Source: Calothrix sp. PCC 6303 (lineage in GTDB: Bacteria > Cyanobacteriota > Cyanobacteriia > Cyanobacteriales > Nostocaceae). Taken from it: DNA of 64,000 nucleotides. Both the position numbers and the translations under genes were made by a program. The stretch covers positions 5,518,001 through 5,582,000 of the forward strand of contig NC_019751.1 of assembly GCF_000317435.1 (NCBI RefSeq). Reading direction: 5' to 3'. The notes beneath the pieces are model-generated. The model saw only the letters and a list, made by a program, of their open reading frames with translations, was not told where the DNA came from and did no database searches. Of the stretch, positions 37,796-47,683 are shown piece by piece (the stretch's first letter is position 1; every line of letters begins with the position of its first letter).

Positions 37796-39085
37796 GTGAA
37801 AAAAACGTTAGCAATTATTCTCGGCGGTGGTGCAGGTACCCGCCTCTACCCTTTAACAAAATTACGTGCAAAGCCTGCGGTTCCTGTTGCAGGAAAATAT
37901 CGTCTCATCGATATCCCTGTCAGTAATTGTATAAATTCGGAAATATTCAAAATTTATGTTCTGACGCAGTTTAATTCAGCCTCGCTCAACCGTCACATTG
38001 CCCGTACCTACACCTTTGCTGGTTTTAGCGAAGGCTTTGTAGAGGTTTTGGCAGCACAACAAACACCCGAAAACCCCAGTTGGTTCCAAGGTACAGCGGA
38101 TGCTGTCCGTAAATATATCTGGTTGTTGGAAGAATGGGATGTTGATGAATACCTGATTCTTTCCGGTGATCACTTATATCGCATGGATTACCGTTTATTT
38201 GTCGAACGTCACCGCCAAACCAATGCTGACATCACATTATCGGTAATTCCGATGGATGAGCGTCGAGCTTGGGATTTTGGTTTAATGAAAATTGATGATT
38301 CTGGTAGAATTATCAGCTTTAGCGAAAAACCCAAAGGTGAAGCGTTAAAGCAAATGCAAGTTGATACAACAGTTTTGGGATTAACAAAGGAGCAAGCCGA
38401 ACTCCAGCCCTATATCGCTTCGATGGGGATTTACGTATTTAAAAAAGAAGTTTTGATCAAGTTGTTGAAGGAGTCCTTAGAACGGACTGACTTTGGTAAA
38501 GAAATTATTCCTGATGCCTCTAAAGAATACAACGTTCAAGCGTACTTATTTGATGGTTACTGGGAAGATATTGGAACCATCGAAGCCTTTTATAATGCCA
38601 ACTTAGCATTAACCCAACAACCATTACCACCCTTTAGTTTTTACGACGAAGAATCACCAATTTATACACGTCCCCGTTATTTACCACCAACAAAACTTTT
38701 AGATTGCCAAGTTACCCAATCCATGATTGGTGAAGGATGCATTTTAAAGAATTGCCGCATAGAACACTCTGTGTTGGGAGTGCGATCGCGTATTGAGTCG
38801 GGCTGTATTATTGAAGATTCCATGATTATGGGTGCCGACTATTATGAAGCATTTGCAGAACGGCAATGTAACATCGAACATAATAATATTCCTGTTGGTA
38901 TCGGCACAGATACCATCATTCGTCGCGCCATTGTTGATAAAAATGCCCGCATTGGGCATGATGTCAAAATCATCAATAAAGACAATGTTCAAGAATCTAA
39001 CCGTGAAAGCCAAGGATTCTACATTCGTAGCGGGATTACTGTAGTTCTCAAAAACGCCATTATTCCCGATGGAACAATAATTTAA
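37796..39085 (+). CDS. glgC: Glucose-1-phosphate adenylyltransferase
   Basis: A 429-residue GlgC, which makes ADP-glucose for glycogen synthesis, the committed and allosterically controlled step (3-phosphoglycerate activates and phosphate inhibits in cyanobacteria). The start is a GTG at 37796. The N-terminal nucleotide-binding site is [13 protein letters not shown], with [19 protein letters not shown], and the substrate motif is [11 protein letters not shown]. The C-terminal left-handed beta-helix has hexapeptide repeats and the regulatory Lys region near the end ([10 protein letters not shown]). The sequence closely follows Anabaena-type GlgC. A perfect 16-bp hairpin follows. Confidence 0.97.
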   Translation: MKKTLAIILGGGAGTRLYPLTKLRAKPAVPVAGKYRLIDIPVSNCINSEIFKIYVLTQFNSASLNRHIARTYTFAGFSEGFVEVLAAQQTPENPSWFQGTADAVRKYIWLLEEWDVDEYLILSGDHLYRMDYRLFVERHRQTNADITLSVIPMDERRAWDFGLMKIDDSGRIISFSEKPKGEALKQMQVDTTVLGLTKEQAELQPYIASMGIYVFKKEVLIKLLKESLERTDFGKEIIPDASKEYNVQAYLFDGYWEDIGTIEAFYNANLALTQQPLPPFSFYDEESPIYTRPRYLPPTKLLDCQVTQSMIGEGCILKNCRIEHSVLGVRSRIESGCIIEDSMIMGADYYEAFAERQCNIEHNNIPVGIGTDTIIRRAIVDKNARIGHDVKIINKDNVQESNRESQGFYIRSGITVVLKNAIIPDGTII

Positions 39086-39659
39086 CAGTTAACTGTTAAT
39101 CTTAGTTTCCCAGCTTTTGAAATGCCCCAGGTTAAAGCCTGGACAATTGTACGAAGCCTGGTTTTACAGGCTTCGTACAATTGGTGATAACATTCTCAAC
39201 TATTGATTAAGAAACTGGGGTGCTTCCCTAATGACTAATGACGCTACTGATCATAAAAAATAGTATTTCAGATGCATCTCCAGATCCATACTTTTTTAGG
39301 ATCAACTACAGAAGGTTTTGATAGTTTAATTTGTGGTTCGGAAATTGCCCAGATTGTGATGGGCAAAAACCACACTTGAATTCCAGCTAATGTTTGTTAG
39401 CTTAAGTTTGTTAGCTTAAATTTGTTGAAGTAATTATCGGGATTGAAAAACAGTTGTTTTCTACAACAAATCCGGAAAAAGCAACCAGACAAATTTATTT
39501 TGACAAATAACTACTTATATGCATGTGCTTAAGTATTAATTATGTGTTGATACCGCTGTTGAAGCCAGCCATAAGCGAAGCACTAAACTGGACGTATTTC
39601 AAAAATGCGTCATTTGCGTCTAAAAAAATATAAAAGTAATTTCTACAGGAGGCTGATCT
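39086..39659 (+). other. Non-coding spacer between glgC and dnaJ
   Basis: About 570 bases. It holds a TTAACTGTTAA heptamer repeat just after the glgC stop, the perfect 39145-39182 hairpin, and an AT-rich tract. A 35-codon frame at 39272-39379 exists but has no RBS or other support. A strong ribosome-binding site (AGGAGG) ends the spacer just before dnaJ. Confidence 0.5.
39145..39182. terminator. 16-bp hairpin downstream of glgC
   Basis: AATTGTACGAAGCCTG (39145-39160) and CAGGCTTCGTACAATT (39167-39182) are exact complements with a GTTTTA loop. The position 60 bases after the glgC stop suits a terminator, although no T-tract follows, so a repeat element is the alternative. Confidence 0.6.
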
Positions 39660-40667
39660 ATGGCTTCAACTGACTACAAAGATTATTATTCAACATTGGG
39701 AATTAACAAGACTGCTAGCCAAGATGAAATTAAACAAGCATTTCGCAAGCTAGCGCGAAAATACCACCCTGATGTTAATCCCGGAAATAAGCAAGCTGAG
39801 GCGAAATTCAAGGAAGTAAATGAGGCTTATGAAGTCTTATCAGACCCTGAAAAACGTCAAAAATACGACCAATTTGGTCAATATTGGAAACAAGCTGGTC
39901 AAGGTTTCCCGAATACTGGTACTGGTGCTGGTGTTGATATGGGTGGCTTTGACTTTAGCCAATATGGCAGTTTTGACGACTTTATTGGTGAATTATTAGG
40001 TCGTTTCGGTGGTAATCCAGGTTCCCGTGGTGGACAACAAAGTTATTCCTACCAAACTTCAACTTCTAGGCAAGCTGGTTATGGGGGGTTTAATGATTTT
40101 GGCTTTCAAAACCCAGGAGGAAGCACCACCCAAGATAGTGAAGCATTAATTTCGCTTACTTTTGGTGAAGCATTCCCAGGAATTGAAAAACAACTCAGTT
40201 TAGGTGGAGAAATCATTAAAGTTAGAATTCCCGCAGGTGCGAAAACAGGTAGTCGCTTGCGAGTGCGGGGAAAAGGACCAATTAACCCGATGAATCAGCA
40301 GCGGGGAGATTTATATCTCAAAATAGAATTGAAACCACACGCATTTTTCCAACTTGAAGGTGACAACTTGACATGCGAGGTTCCTATTACCCTGGATGAG
40401 GCAGCATTAGGTGCTGTGGTAGAAGTGCCAACACCGGATAATACTACAGCTAAAGTTAATATTCCCCCAGGAATTCGTTCTGGGCAATCACTAAGGTTGC
40501 GTGGAAAAGGTTGGGTTTTGAGTACAGGTGGGCGGGGCGACCTTTTGATTAAAATAGCGATCGCATCCCCTAAAGAAATCACTCAACAAGAACGGGAATA
40601 TTACGAAAAACTTCGTGATATTCGCACCCACAACCCCCGCAGTAATTTGGAAAATGTCAGGTTGTAA
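39660..40667 (+). CDS. DnaJ-type Hsp40 chaperone (CbpA-like, no zinc finger)
   Basis: A 335-residue type II J protein. The J domain is at residues 5-70 ([20 protein letters not shown]) with the HPD motif in KYHPDVNPG; it is followed by a Gly/Phe-rich linker ([20 protein letters not shown]) and the C-terminal peptide-binding domains from about 155 ([17 protein letters not shown]). There is no CxxCxGxG zinc finger, so it resembles CbpA/DnaJ2 rather than DnaJ. It stimulates DnaK ATP hydrolysis and delivers clients. Neither dnaK nor grpE is next to it. A strong RBS (AGGAGG) lies 9-14 bases before the start. Confidence 0.92.
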   Translation: MASTDYKDYYSTLGINKTASQDEIKQAFRKLARKYHPDVNPGNKQAEAKFKEVNEAYEVLSDPEKRQKYDQFGQYWKQAGQGFPNTGTGAGVDMGGFDFSQYGSFDDFIGELLGRFGGNPGSRGGQQSYSYQTSTSRQAGYGGFNDFGFQNPGGSTTQDSEALISLTFGEAFPGIEKQLSLGGEIIKVRIPAGAKTGSRLRVRGKGPINPMNQQRGDLYLKIELKPHAFFQLEGDNLTCEVPITLDEAALGAVVEVPTPDNTTAKVNIPPGIRSGQSLRLRGKGWVLSTGGRGDLLIKIAIASPKEITQQEREYYEKLRDIRTHNPRSNLENVRL

Positions 40668-40686
40668 ATAAGAAAACCCTCGTAAA

Positions 40687-40707
40687 GACGTAGCAGTGCT
40701 GCGTCTG
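40687..40707. repeat. Imperfect palindrome of the GACGTAGCAGTGCTGCGTC type
   Basis: GACGTAGCA and TGCTGCGTC are near complements, 30 bases after the dnaJ stop. Similar to the 32068-32095 unit. Confidence 0.5.
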
Positions 40708-40753
40708 CATCTCAAAGTCTAATGTTCTCCTTACAATTGCGTAAGTCCTATAT

Positions 40754-41485
40754 CTAATCAGGATCAATTCCCCGCGCTTTCAACAAAGCTCGTAATGCTT
40801 CTAACTCAGCTTCCGCATTTTCAGCCCGTTGACGTTCCTCTAATAAGCGCGATTCAGCATTTTCAGCCCGCTGACGTTCTTGTTCAGCCCGCTGACATTC
40901 CTGTTGTCTAAGTTGATCCAATTCTAAATAACTCAAAAACCTCTGTCCATCAGGACGAAATATTTGCAGATTATTATCCACCAACTCAAAGCGTATCCCC
41001 AAACGTGGACTCACCCAACCCACCATCTGCTCAATTTCTTGCAACTCATCCTCACTACGCAACCAACCTGTTAATTCTTCAGTATCTGGGTCATATAAAT
41101 AATATTCTTCCACCCCATAACGCTGGTAAAACTTGTATTTAGCAATCATATCCTTAGCCCTATTTCCAGGAGAAAGGATCTCAAACACAACTTGAGGGGG
41201 AATATTGTCTTCTTGCCACTGAAGATAAGAACCCCGATCACCTTTAGGTCTACCAAAAACTACCATCACATCAGGTGCTCGACGATTAACATTATTACCC
41301 TCAACCGGATACCATAACAAATCACCAGCCACAAAAACATTTGCATCATCAGCAAACAGTAAATCCAAGTTCTTTTTAATTAACACAATTAACTCAAACT
41401 GCTTGGTATTATCTGCCATTGGCTGTTCGTCGCTATCGGGGTAGATGATATTGCTTTGGCTGGAAGGAGGCAATTGTGTAACCAT
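40754..41485 (-). CDS. Uma2-family protein with C-terminal coiled-coil repeats
   Basis: A 243-residue Uma2 (DUF820) protein, a second copy in this window. The nuclease-like domain has APDVMVVFGRPKGDR, PPQVVFEILSPGNRAKDMIAKYKFYQRYGVEEYYLYD, and the W-x-x-PRLGIRF end near residue 170. After residue 195 there is a tail of repeats rich in Arg, Glu and Ala (RAEQERQRAENAE, then LLEERQRAENAE), typical of cyanobacterial Uma2 proteins and probably a coiled coil. Function is unsettled. It lies convergent with dnaJ. Confidence 0.88.
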   Translation of the reverse strand: MVTQLPPSSQSNIIYPDSDEQPMADNTKQFELIVLIKKNLDLLFADDANVFVAGDLLWYPVEGNNVNRRAPDVMVVFGRPKGDRGSYLQWQEDNIPPQVVFEILSPGNRAKDMIAKYKFYQRYGVEEYYLYDPDTEELTGWLRSEDELQEIEQMVGWVSPRLGIRFELVDNNLQIFRPDGQRFLSYLELDQLRQQECQRAEQERQRAENAESRLLEERQRAENAEAELEALRALLKARGIDPD

Positions 41486-41730
41486 CTGCTGTACTCCTGT
41501 TGCTATGTGCTAGTTTATCAGTTGATCAAGTAATTAATGATTAAACTTCTAGTTTCTCATATCCACTGCTTATTAAATAACTAGTATATAGCGGTTTTCA
41601 ATCTTTGTGAAAACCACTCATTCTACTCCCCTTACCTAACATGTAAGGTGTTTGGGATTAGGGTCAGTGTAGTGGATGTACCTAAAAGCCACTATCTCTC
41701 AACATGAGATAAATCTCAAGAGTTAAACCA

Positions 41731-41767
41731 TGATAACTATTAACTGTTAACTGTTAACTGATTTAAT
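41731..41767. repeat. Heptamer TTAACTG repeats at the 3' end of the redoxin gene
   Basis: TAACTGT repeats in tandem (41741-41754) with a further partial copy, extending across the stop codon. Similar short runs occur after glgC (39083-39100) and after ndhG (58636-58654). They are short tandem heptamers of the cyanobacterial STRR kind. Confidence 0.6.
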
Positions 41768-42285
41768 AATCTCTCCACGCTGGCATTATGATCTAAGAAT
41801 GAAAATAAGTGTCGATAGAGTAATTTCCCGTCTTTAGCTAATAAAAACTGTGCAGGTAGTGGCGCTCCTAATGCTTGTCCTGTTTGATATTTACGAAATA
41901 TATTGCAATTAGGATCGCTCAACAATGGCATTTTCAATCCTAAGTCCCTAACAACGATTTTACTTTGCCGTTCATCGGTGCTTGTAATCATGAAAACTTC
42001 GATTCCCTGTTCGATAAACTTCTCGTAGTTTTCATTCAGTGATTTAATATGGGGATAGCAAAATGGACAATATTGGTGTTCTGTAAAAATTCGTGTAAAA
42101 GCTAATATAACTGGCTGTTTATCTCGATATTCTGATAATTTAATTGACTGGTTATTTCTAATATCTGGTAATTGAAAGTCTGATGTTAAAAACCCAATTG
42201 GATGCTTATTAGTAGCAGGAATCGGTAAAAAATTTCGGAAAAAGCGTTCGTTAAATAAGCCGTTAATATTAGTGGAAAGTGCCAT
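41740..42285 (-). CDS. Thioredoxin-fold peroxiredoxin-like protein (AhpC/TSA type)
   Basis: A 181-residue redoxin. The core is SDFQLPDIRNNQSIKLSEYRDKQPVILAFTR followed by the CPFC motif at YCPFCYPHI (about residues 74-77), which replaces the PxxxTxxC of typical 2-Cys Prx and instead resembles a disulfide reductase/thioredoxin CxxC. The C-terminal half has LPAQFLLAKDGKLLYRHL. It may reduce peroxides or act as a membrane-facing thiol reductase. The final residues LTVNS are encoded by a heptamer repeat. It is adjacent to a 2-Cys peroxiredoxin, with which it may share a redox role. Confidence 0.82.
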   Translation of the reverse strand: MALSTNINGLFNERFFRNFLPIPATNKHPIGFLTSDFQLPDIRNNQSIKLSEYRDKQPVILAFTRIFTEHQYCPFCYPHIKSLNENYEKFIEQGIEVFMITSTDERQSKIVVRDLGLKMPLLSDPNCNIFRKYQTGQALGAPLPAQFLLAKDGKLLYRHLFSFLDHNASVERLLNQLTVNS

Positions 42286-42483
42286 ATTAGTTAGCTCAGT
42301 TAATTAAAATAAAAATTTGAATGGAATCACATTTATTTTACGGCAGTGCCTGGGGGCGGCAAAATTTCACCGCTAGTATTAATTTAGGACTTACGCAATT
42401 TTAACAAGAACAGCAGATTTTGAGATTACTTCCTCACGTCATTACAACGTAAGGAAGTAATTATTGCCTAAATTCTGCAACCT

Positions 42484-43077
42484 TTAAACAGCAGAGAAGA
42501 AAACTTTAGATTTAACTGGATCTGGGTTCATGGTTTTGTCACCAGGTTGCCAACCAGCAGGACATACTTCATCTGGGTGAGATTGTACGTGTTGAATCGC
42601 TTGTAATGTGCGTAATGTTTCATCTACGCTACGACCAAATGCGAGGTTGTTGATAGTCGCATGTTGGATAACGCTATCTTTATCGATGATAAATAATCCC
42701 CGTAAAGCAATACCTGCGGCTGGGTCTAACACGTTGTAAGCTGCGCTGACTTCTTTTTTAATGTCGGCAACAAGGGGGTAATTAAGATCACCAACACCAC
42801 CTGATGTACGTTCGGTTTGAATCCAAGCAAGGTGAGAAAATTCGCTATCTACAGAAACACCCAGGATTTCGGTGTTAAGTTTCTTAAAATCTTCATAGCG
42901 ATCGCTAAATGCTGTAATCTCAGTAGGACAAACAAAGGTAAAGTCGAGAGGATAGAAAAACAGCACGACATATCTACCACGATAGTCGGACAGTTTAACT
43001 GTCTTAAATTCTTGATCTACTACAGCGGTTGCTGTAAAGTCAGGTGCTTGTTGACCTACTCGAAGACATCCTTCCAT
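42484..43077 (-). CDS. 2-Cys peroxiredoxin
   Basis: A 197-residue AhpC/Prx1-type enzyme. The peroxidatic Cys is in [15 protein letters not shown] (about residue 50), and the resolving Cys is in the C-terminal [11 protein letters not shown] (about 172). It reduces hydrogen and organic peroxides using thioredoxin. The C terminus beyond the resolving Cys ([18 protein letters not shown]) resembles the sensitive long form. The upstream spacer to the debranching gene at 43214 is 136 bases and holds promoters for both divergent genes. Confidence 0.96.
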   Translation of the reverse strand: MEGCLRVGQQAPDFTATAVVDQEFKTVKLSDYRGRYVVLFFYPLDFTFVCPTEITAFSDRYEDFKKLNTEILGVSVDSEFSHLAWIQTERTSGGVGDLNYPLVADIKKEVSAAYNVLDPAAGIALRGLFIIDKDSVIQHATINNLAFGRSVDETLRTLQAIQHVQSHPDEVCPAGWQPGDKTMNPDPVKSKVFFSAV

Positions 43078-43213
43078 ATACTTTTCTCCTGGTGTTAATT
43101 TTTTTCTAGTAGCATCTGGACTACAGGTACTAAACTTACCGTAGTCTATGCTTTGACTAATTTATTACGAACTGTTACAAATATATCATACTCATAACGA
43201 TTTTGAGTACCAA

Positions 43214-45214
43214 ATGACAGATTTAGACACAAAAGAATGGTTACTCACAAATGGGTTGGGTAGTTTTGCCAGTGGTACAGTCTCCGATATTCGGACTCGT
43301 AGTTATCACGGCTGGTTATTTGCAGCGATGAATCCACCTTCTGGTCGTCATTTATTGTTGTCGCATCTTGAAGCTAGCCTAGAATTATCCCAAAAAGTTA
43401 TACCCCTAGGAAGTAATTTTTGGGGAACTGGTGAAATAAATCCCCAAGGTTATCGATTGCTAAACTCTTTTGGTGTTGATCCAGTACCAAAATGGAGTTG
43501 GGGTGAGAATAACTGGCAAGTGACAAGGGAATTAATCATGCCACATTGTCAAGTGAGTGGCAAAGAATTCACTAGCAGTTTACTAGTTAAATATACTTAC
43601 GAAGGCGTGGAAACGGCAATCTTGAAATTACGGTTGTTAATTGCCGATCGTGATTTTCATCATCAGCAGCTGCAAACTTCAGAATTGCAGTTTTCCCAGT
43701 TGATAGGGGAAAAACAAGTTTGCTTACAAAGAAAAAACTCAGGTGAATGTGGTATACCTTGGCACTTACGATGGACTCAAGGAGACTATGAAGCAAACGG
43801 GGTGTGGTATTGGAATTATGCCCTACCAGAAGAGACTGCGAGGGGGTTAAAGGATCGTGAAGATTTATATAGTCCCGGATACCTGACAATTCATTTGCAA
43901 CCAGGAGATCAGGTGACATTGGAGGCAAAAGAGGGTTTTCCAGAACCTCAGCAGTTGACTTTAACTGAAGATAGTTTTGCGGAAGCTATAGTTGCTGAAC
44001 AAAAACGACTAACACAAGTTTTTTTGAAGGGGAAAAAAACTGTATCTTTTTCTGATCCCCATACTTTACTTCTACATGCTAGCGATCAGTTTATCGCCTA
44101 CCGGGCTTCTATTAGTGGTCCGACGGTAATTGCTGGGTATCATTGGTTTAATGACTGGGGAAGAGATACTTTAATTGCTTTACCTGGTTTAACATTGACC
44201 CCTGGACGTTATGATCTAGCAAAGGGACTATTGAAAACCTTTGGACATTATTGTCGGTACGGATTGATTCCGAATGCTTTTCCTGATGAAGATAATGAGC
44301 CAATTTATAACAGCATTGACGCTGCCCTATGGTGGATTGAAACCCTGGGATTATATTTAGAAGCAACCCGTGACTGGGATTTTTTAGCCGAACAGTACCC
44401 AGTGGTGCTACAAATCTATAAAGCCTTTGTTGGTGGTACTCGCTACAACATCCAAGTTGATTCTACTGATGGATTAGTCAGTTGGGATAATTGTGGTGTG
44501 GCGTTAACTTGGATGGATGCGGTGGTGAATGGAAAACCTGTAACACCACGTCGCGGGAAGCCAATTGAGATTAATGCATTGTGGTATTCAGCACTGTGCT
44601 GGGCTTCACGGTGGGCGGAAATTTTGAGCGAGCGAGCAGATGTTTCTGAGCAGGGTAAATTAACTAAACAGGCTAATAGATATAGCCAACATGCAGAGCA
44701 TGTAAAAGTATCTTTACAAAAATTCTGGAATTCACAGTTAGGTTATTTTTATGACACCATTGAGCCTGATGACCGGAGAAACTCGCAGATTCGTCCAAAT
44801 GCAGTGATTGCCTTATCGTTGGCACATTGTGGGTTTACTCAACTACAGGGACAACAAATTTTAGAAGTAGCGCGATCGCACTTACTCACGCCCTATGGTT
44901 TAAGGAGTTTATCACCGAGTGATCCTGAATATCAAGGTCGATATATAGGGAATGGGGAAACACGCGATCGCGCTTATCATCAAGGAACAGTTTGGTGTTG
45001 GTTAATTGGTGCATTTGTTCGCTCCTGGCAACGGTTTTACCCAGATCAACCCTTACCTTTCGACTGGCAGCCTTTAATTAGTCATATGAGTGAAAATGCT
45101 TGTGTGGGTTCTATCTCCGAAATTTTTGACGGAGATAAACCCCATTTTCCACGGGGTGCAATTGCCCAAGCTTGGTCTGTAGCGGAAGTTCTCCGCCATT
45201 TCCCCAAATCTTAG
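43214..45214 (+). CDS. Glycogen-debranching type amylo-alpha-1,6-glucosidase
   Basis: A 666-residue GDE_C/GDE_N protein. The N-terminal beta-sandwich domain starts NGLGSFASGTVSDIRTRSYHG; the catalytic (alpha/alpha)6 domain has the signature WFNDWGRDTLIALPGL (about residues 314-330) and LIPNAFPDEDNEPIYNSIDAALWW, with the acids of the GH133-like site. It would hydrolyse alpha-1,6 branches in limit dextrins of glycogen, so it complements GlgC encoded 4 kb upstream. The stop codon overlaps the stop of the next, convergent gene by 4 bases. Confidence 0.93.
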   Translation: MTDLDTKEWLLTNGLGSFASGTVSDIRTRSYHGWLFAAMNPPSGRHLLLSHLEASLELSQKVIPLGSNFWGTGEINPQGYRLLNSFGVDPVPKWSWGENNWQVTRELIMPHCQVSGKEFTSSLLVKYTYEGVETAILKLRLLIADRDFHHQQLQTSELQFSQLIGEKQVCLQRKNSGECGIPWHLRWTQGDYEANGVWYWNYALPEETARGLKDREDLYSPGYLTIHLQPGDQVTLEAKEGFPEPQQLTLTEDSFAEAIVAEQKRLTQVFLKGKKTVSFSDPHTLLLHASDQFIAYRASISGPTVIAGYHWFNDWGRDTLIALPGLTLTPGRYDLAKGLLKTFGHYCRYGLIPNAFPDEDNEPIYNSIDAALWWIETLGLYLEATRDWDFLAEQYPVVLQIYKAFVGGTRYNIQVDSTDGLVSWDNCGVALTWMDAVVNGKPVTPRRGKPIEINALWYSALCWASRWAEILSERADVSEQGKLTKQANRYSQHAEHVKVSLQKFWNSQLGYFYDTIEPDDRRNSQIRPNAVIALSLAHCGFTQLQGQQILEVARSHLLTPYGLRSLSPSDPEYQGRYIGNGETRDRAYHQGTVWCWLIGAFVRSWQRFYPDQPLPFDWQPLISHMSENACVGSISEIFDGDKPHFPRGAIAQAWSVAEVLRHFPKS

Positions 45215-45669
45215 CGACTCCAAACACTACCACCAAAGTTTTGTCCACCAGAAATTTTTTGGATACGACCACCAGAAATTCTCAACGTCATTTCACCGTA
45301 CCCTCTAATGCTACCTTTAGGAACATCAGCCCAACTGCCAACAATTCTACTGCCTGTGATGGTTCCTTGGAAGACATTTGACCAGGTTTGTCCACCATCA
45401 CTACTTTGACCGTACCACCAAATTTGGTTTCCAACCTGGCGAATAAAGTAAACTCCACCATCGTTACAATTCCATGCACCAGTCATGTTGGTAGCTTGGG
45501 CAATTAAAGTAGAGGAATTCCCAACTTTTGCTGGGACACTAGTTAAACTTTCGGCTTTGATTGATTGTGATGCTGCGAAGGTGGAAGCTGTAGAACCCAA
45601 TGTGAAAGCTAAACTGCAAGTAGCAATGCTTACCAATGACTTGAAGGTTTTTGTCGTTAAGTATGCCAT
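45211..45669 (-). CDS. Small secreted protein, Trp/Gly-rich beta domain
   Basis: A 152-residue protein with a signal peptide ending about residue 33 (STASTFAASQ). The rest is beta-rich with repeated aromatic motifs (WNCNDGGVYFIRQVGNQIWWYGQSSDGGQTWSNVFQGTI, written here only to its short motif GNQIWWYG), probably a small lipocalin-like or beta-barrel fold. This is a recurrent cyanobacterial exported hypothetical family. It overlaps the debranching gene tail-to-tail by 4 bases (45211-45214). Function is not known. Confidence 0.75.
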   Translation of the reverse strand: MAYLTTKTFKSLVSIATCSLAFTLGSTASTFAASQSIKAESLTSVPAKVGNSSTLIAQATNMTGAWNCNDGGVYFIRQVGNQIWWYGQSSDGGQTWSNVFQGTITGSRIVGSWADVPKGSIRGYGEMTLRISGGRIQKISGGQNFGGSVWSR

Positions 45670-45938
45670 AATCCGAATTCTCCAATTTTGACTTAGTGAT
45701 TCAGGGGTTAACCCCCTTGTACTCAGTCATATGTTTGTGCTTCTGAGTTTATGCAGGAGAATTCGGAAAAAATTTTTCCCATATTCGTAACTATTAAAAA
45801 GCCCCTGGGGAAATTGCCCCTAAAACTGTTCGGTTCTACGACTTTTAGCTTGCGACAAAAACTAATAACCTCGTAGTTAAGCAGTGAAACATCTGTAAAA
45901 GTGTTCCATCTCGCTCTGAAGCTAAGGGGTGAAGGGTT

Positions 45939-47432
45939 GTGTATAAGTGGATTTTGCCAAGTTTGAGTGAAGTTATTGCGGATAACCATATCAGCACCGC
46001 TAAATGTTCGTCTGCCAAAGCCGAACAGCAGTGGCGTGTTAGCCTTGCCGCAGTGGAAAAACTGCTCACAAGTACACTCACAACAGCTTTAAGCGATACA
46101 ATTAACGCATTAGTTATAGCTACACCAGCACCACTATTTAGCCAACTAAGGTTAACCCCAAATATAGAAATAGTAAATTTGACGGCAATGCCTTTTAATC
46201 CTCTGGCTTTGATGCCTTGGGGAGTTGCTGGTGGGGTTATCCCTACAAATGAATTTACTCCTCAGGAACCAGTTTTACCATTATTAGTAGCAGATCCCTT
46301 AGCAAAAGAGCAATTTTGTTTAGTATTTACCCACCATTTTCAATTAGTGCTAGTTTTAGCAGAAGATGACAATGGGGAGAAAACATTTACATTTTCTTTT
46401 GAGCCTGAGATAGTCAAGCAGACATGGCAAGTTCTAGCTGCTAGGGTGATGATGGTTAACCCTGACTGGTTTGCCCAATTAGCAGATCAAGTCAACGTTT
46501 ATGCAGAAATTCAGCCAAATTACCGGATTTTGATGTATTTTAGCCAATTGTTGTTGGCAGAGCTTCCTGAAGTTGAAGAGTTAAAAGAAGTACGAGGGCA
46601 AAAAGAACAGACGGAGTTAAATAATGTCAAATTTAACTCTACCGTGATGTCAGTGGATACAGAGAAAGCTGTTACTGCTAATTGCCAGGGAACAACCCAT
46701 AACTCAGTTGAAGCTGGGATGTCATCTCGTTCTGATGTTGAACTTCTACAAGCTTTTGCCCATGAGGTACGTACACCCTTGGCAACAATCTTAACAATTA
46801 CTCGGTTACTGCTGAAGCAGCGGGATTTACCAGCGAATGTGATTAAGCGATTGCGGATGATTGAGGCTGAGTGTAATGAGCAAATAGACAGGATGGAGTT
46901 GTTGTTTAAGGCTGCCGAGTTAGAAACTTCCAGTGCAGCAAACTTCAAAAGTACTCAGTTAACACCCATGTGTTTGGAGCAAATTCTCCAGCAAAGTATT
47001 CCTCGTTGGCAACAGTCGGCAAGTCGGCGAAATTTGACTTTGGATGTGATTCTACCACAGCATTTACCAACGGTGGTAAGTAATCCAAGTATGCTGGATC
47101 GGGCTTTGACAGGATTAATTGAGAATTTCACCCGTAGTTTGCCTGCTGGCAGCCGAATTCAGGTTGAGGTAATTCCGGCTGGTGATCAATTGAAATTACA
47201 GTTTTTACCTTTGGCAGAATCTAAAGATGGTGCAACTACAGCAAGTTCTCCATGCACACCTCCAATCCGCCAAGCCTTGGGACAGCTATTGATGTTTCAG
47301 CCAGAAACTGGAACTATTAGTTTAAATTTAAATGCGACGAAGCATTTATTCCAAGCTATTGGTGGTAAGTTGATTGTACGGCAACGTCCCCATATTGGTG
47401 ATGTGATGACGATTTTCTTTCCCTTGAAGTAG
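45939..47432 (+). CDS. Sensor histidine kinase-like protein with degenerate ATPase domain
   Basis: A 497-residue protein with a GTG start at 45939 (an ATG start is not available near it). The N-terminal 200 residues form an alpha/beta sensory domain of unknown type, possibly DICT-like. HisKA has the H-box FAHEVRTPLATI (His near residue 275). The C-terminal domain should hold HATPase_c, but only an N-box-like LIENFTRSLP can be found; the DxGxG and GxGLG boxes are not recognisable (ESKDGATTASS appears there instead). It may accept phosphate or act as a scaffold rather than bind ATP normally. No response regulator is adjacent. Confidence 0.78.
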   Translation: MYKWILPSLSEVIADNHISTAKCSSAKAEQQWRVSLAAVEKLLTSTLTTALSDTINALVIATPAPLFSQLRLTPNIEIVNLTAMPFNPLALMPWGVAGGVIPTNEFTPQEPVLPLLVADPLAKEQFCLVFTHHFQLVLVLAEDDNGEKTFTFSFEPEIVKQTWQVLAARVMMVNPDWFAQLADQVNVYAEIQPNYRILMYFSQLLLAELPEVEELKEVRGQKEQTELNNVKFNSTVMSVDTEKAVTANCQGTTHNSVEAGMSSRSDVELLQAFAHEVRTPLATILTITRLLLKQRDLPANVIKRLRMIEAECNEQIDRMELLFKAAELETSSAANFKSTQLTPMCLEQILQQSIPRWQQSASRRNLTLDVILPQHLPTVVSNPSMLDRALTGLIENFTRSLPAGSRIQVEVIPAGDQLKLQFLPLAESKDGATTASSPCTPPIRQALGQLLMFQPETGTISLNLNATKHLFQAIGGKLIVRQRPHIGDVMTIFFPLK

Positions 47433-47584
47433 TTCCTGACAAGGAATTTTAGTTACCCAAAAAGGGGAAAAGCCAAATAGTTTATGTATATAGCTTATCA
47501 ATTTTAGTTTTTCTAAGTGAATGATTGAAGACTTCGGGTTAATGTAAATAAATGCTAAATTTATTTCATCAATAAAAAACGAAT

Positions 47585-47612
47585 AAACCGGACTGCGAAA
47601 ACAATCCGGTTT
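47585..47612 (+). terminator. Hairpin after the kinase gene
   Basis: AAACCGGA (47585-47592) pairs with TCCGGTTT (47605-47612), followed by TTGAG. A second imperfect hairpin (GGGCTAACCA/TGGTTAACCC) follows near 47625-47654. Confidence 0.65.
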
Positions 47613-47683
47613 TGAGAAAAAAGCGGGCTAACCACAGCTTACTTGGTTAACCCCTATTACATTGAGAACGCGTAGAAATACTT

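Noticed and set aside
39272-39379. 35-codon frame after glgC
   Set aside because: No RBS, no hydrophobic or other domain signature; probably chance.
41731-41767. Tandem heptamers as a CRISPR-like array
   Set aside because: Units are seven bases with no spacers, and no cas genes occur in the window.
45723-46081. Minus-strand frames upstream of and opposite the start of the degenerate kinase
   Set aside because: No RBS, no family match, and they overlap the better supported GTG-start gene on the plus strand.
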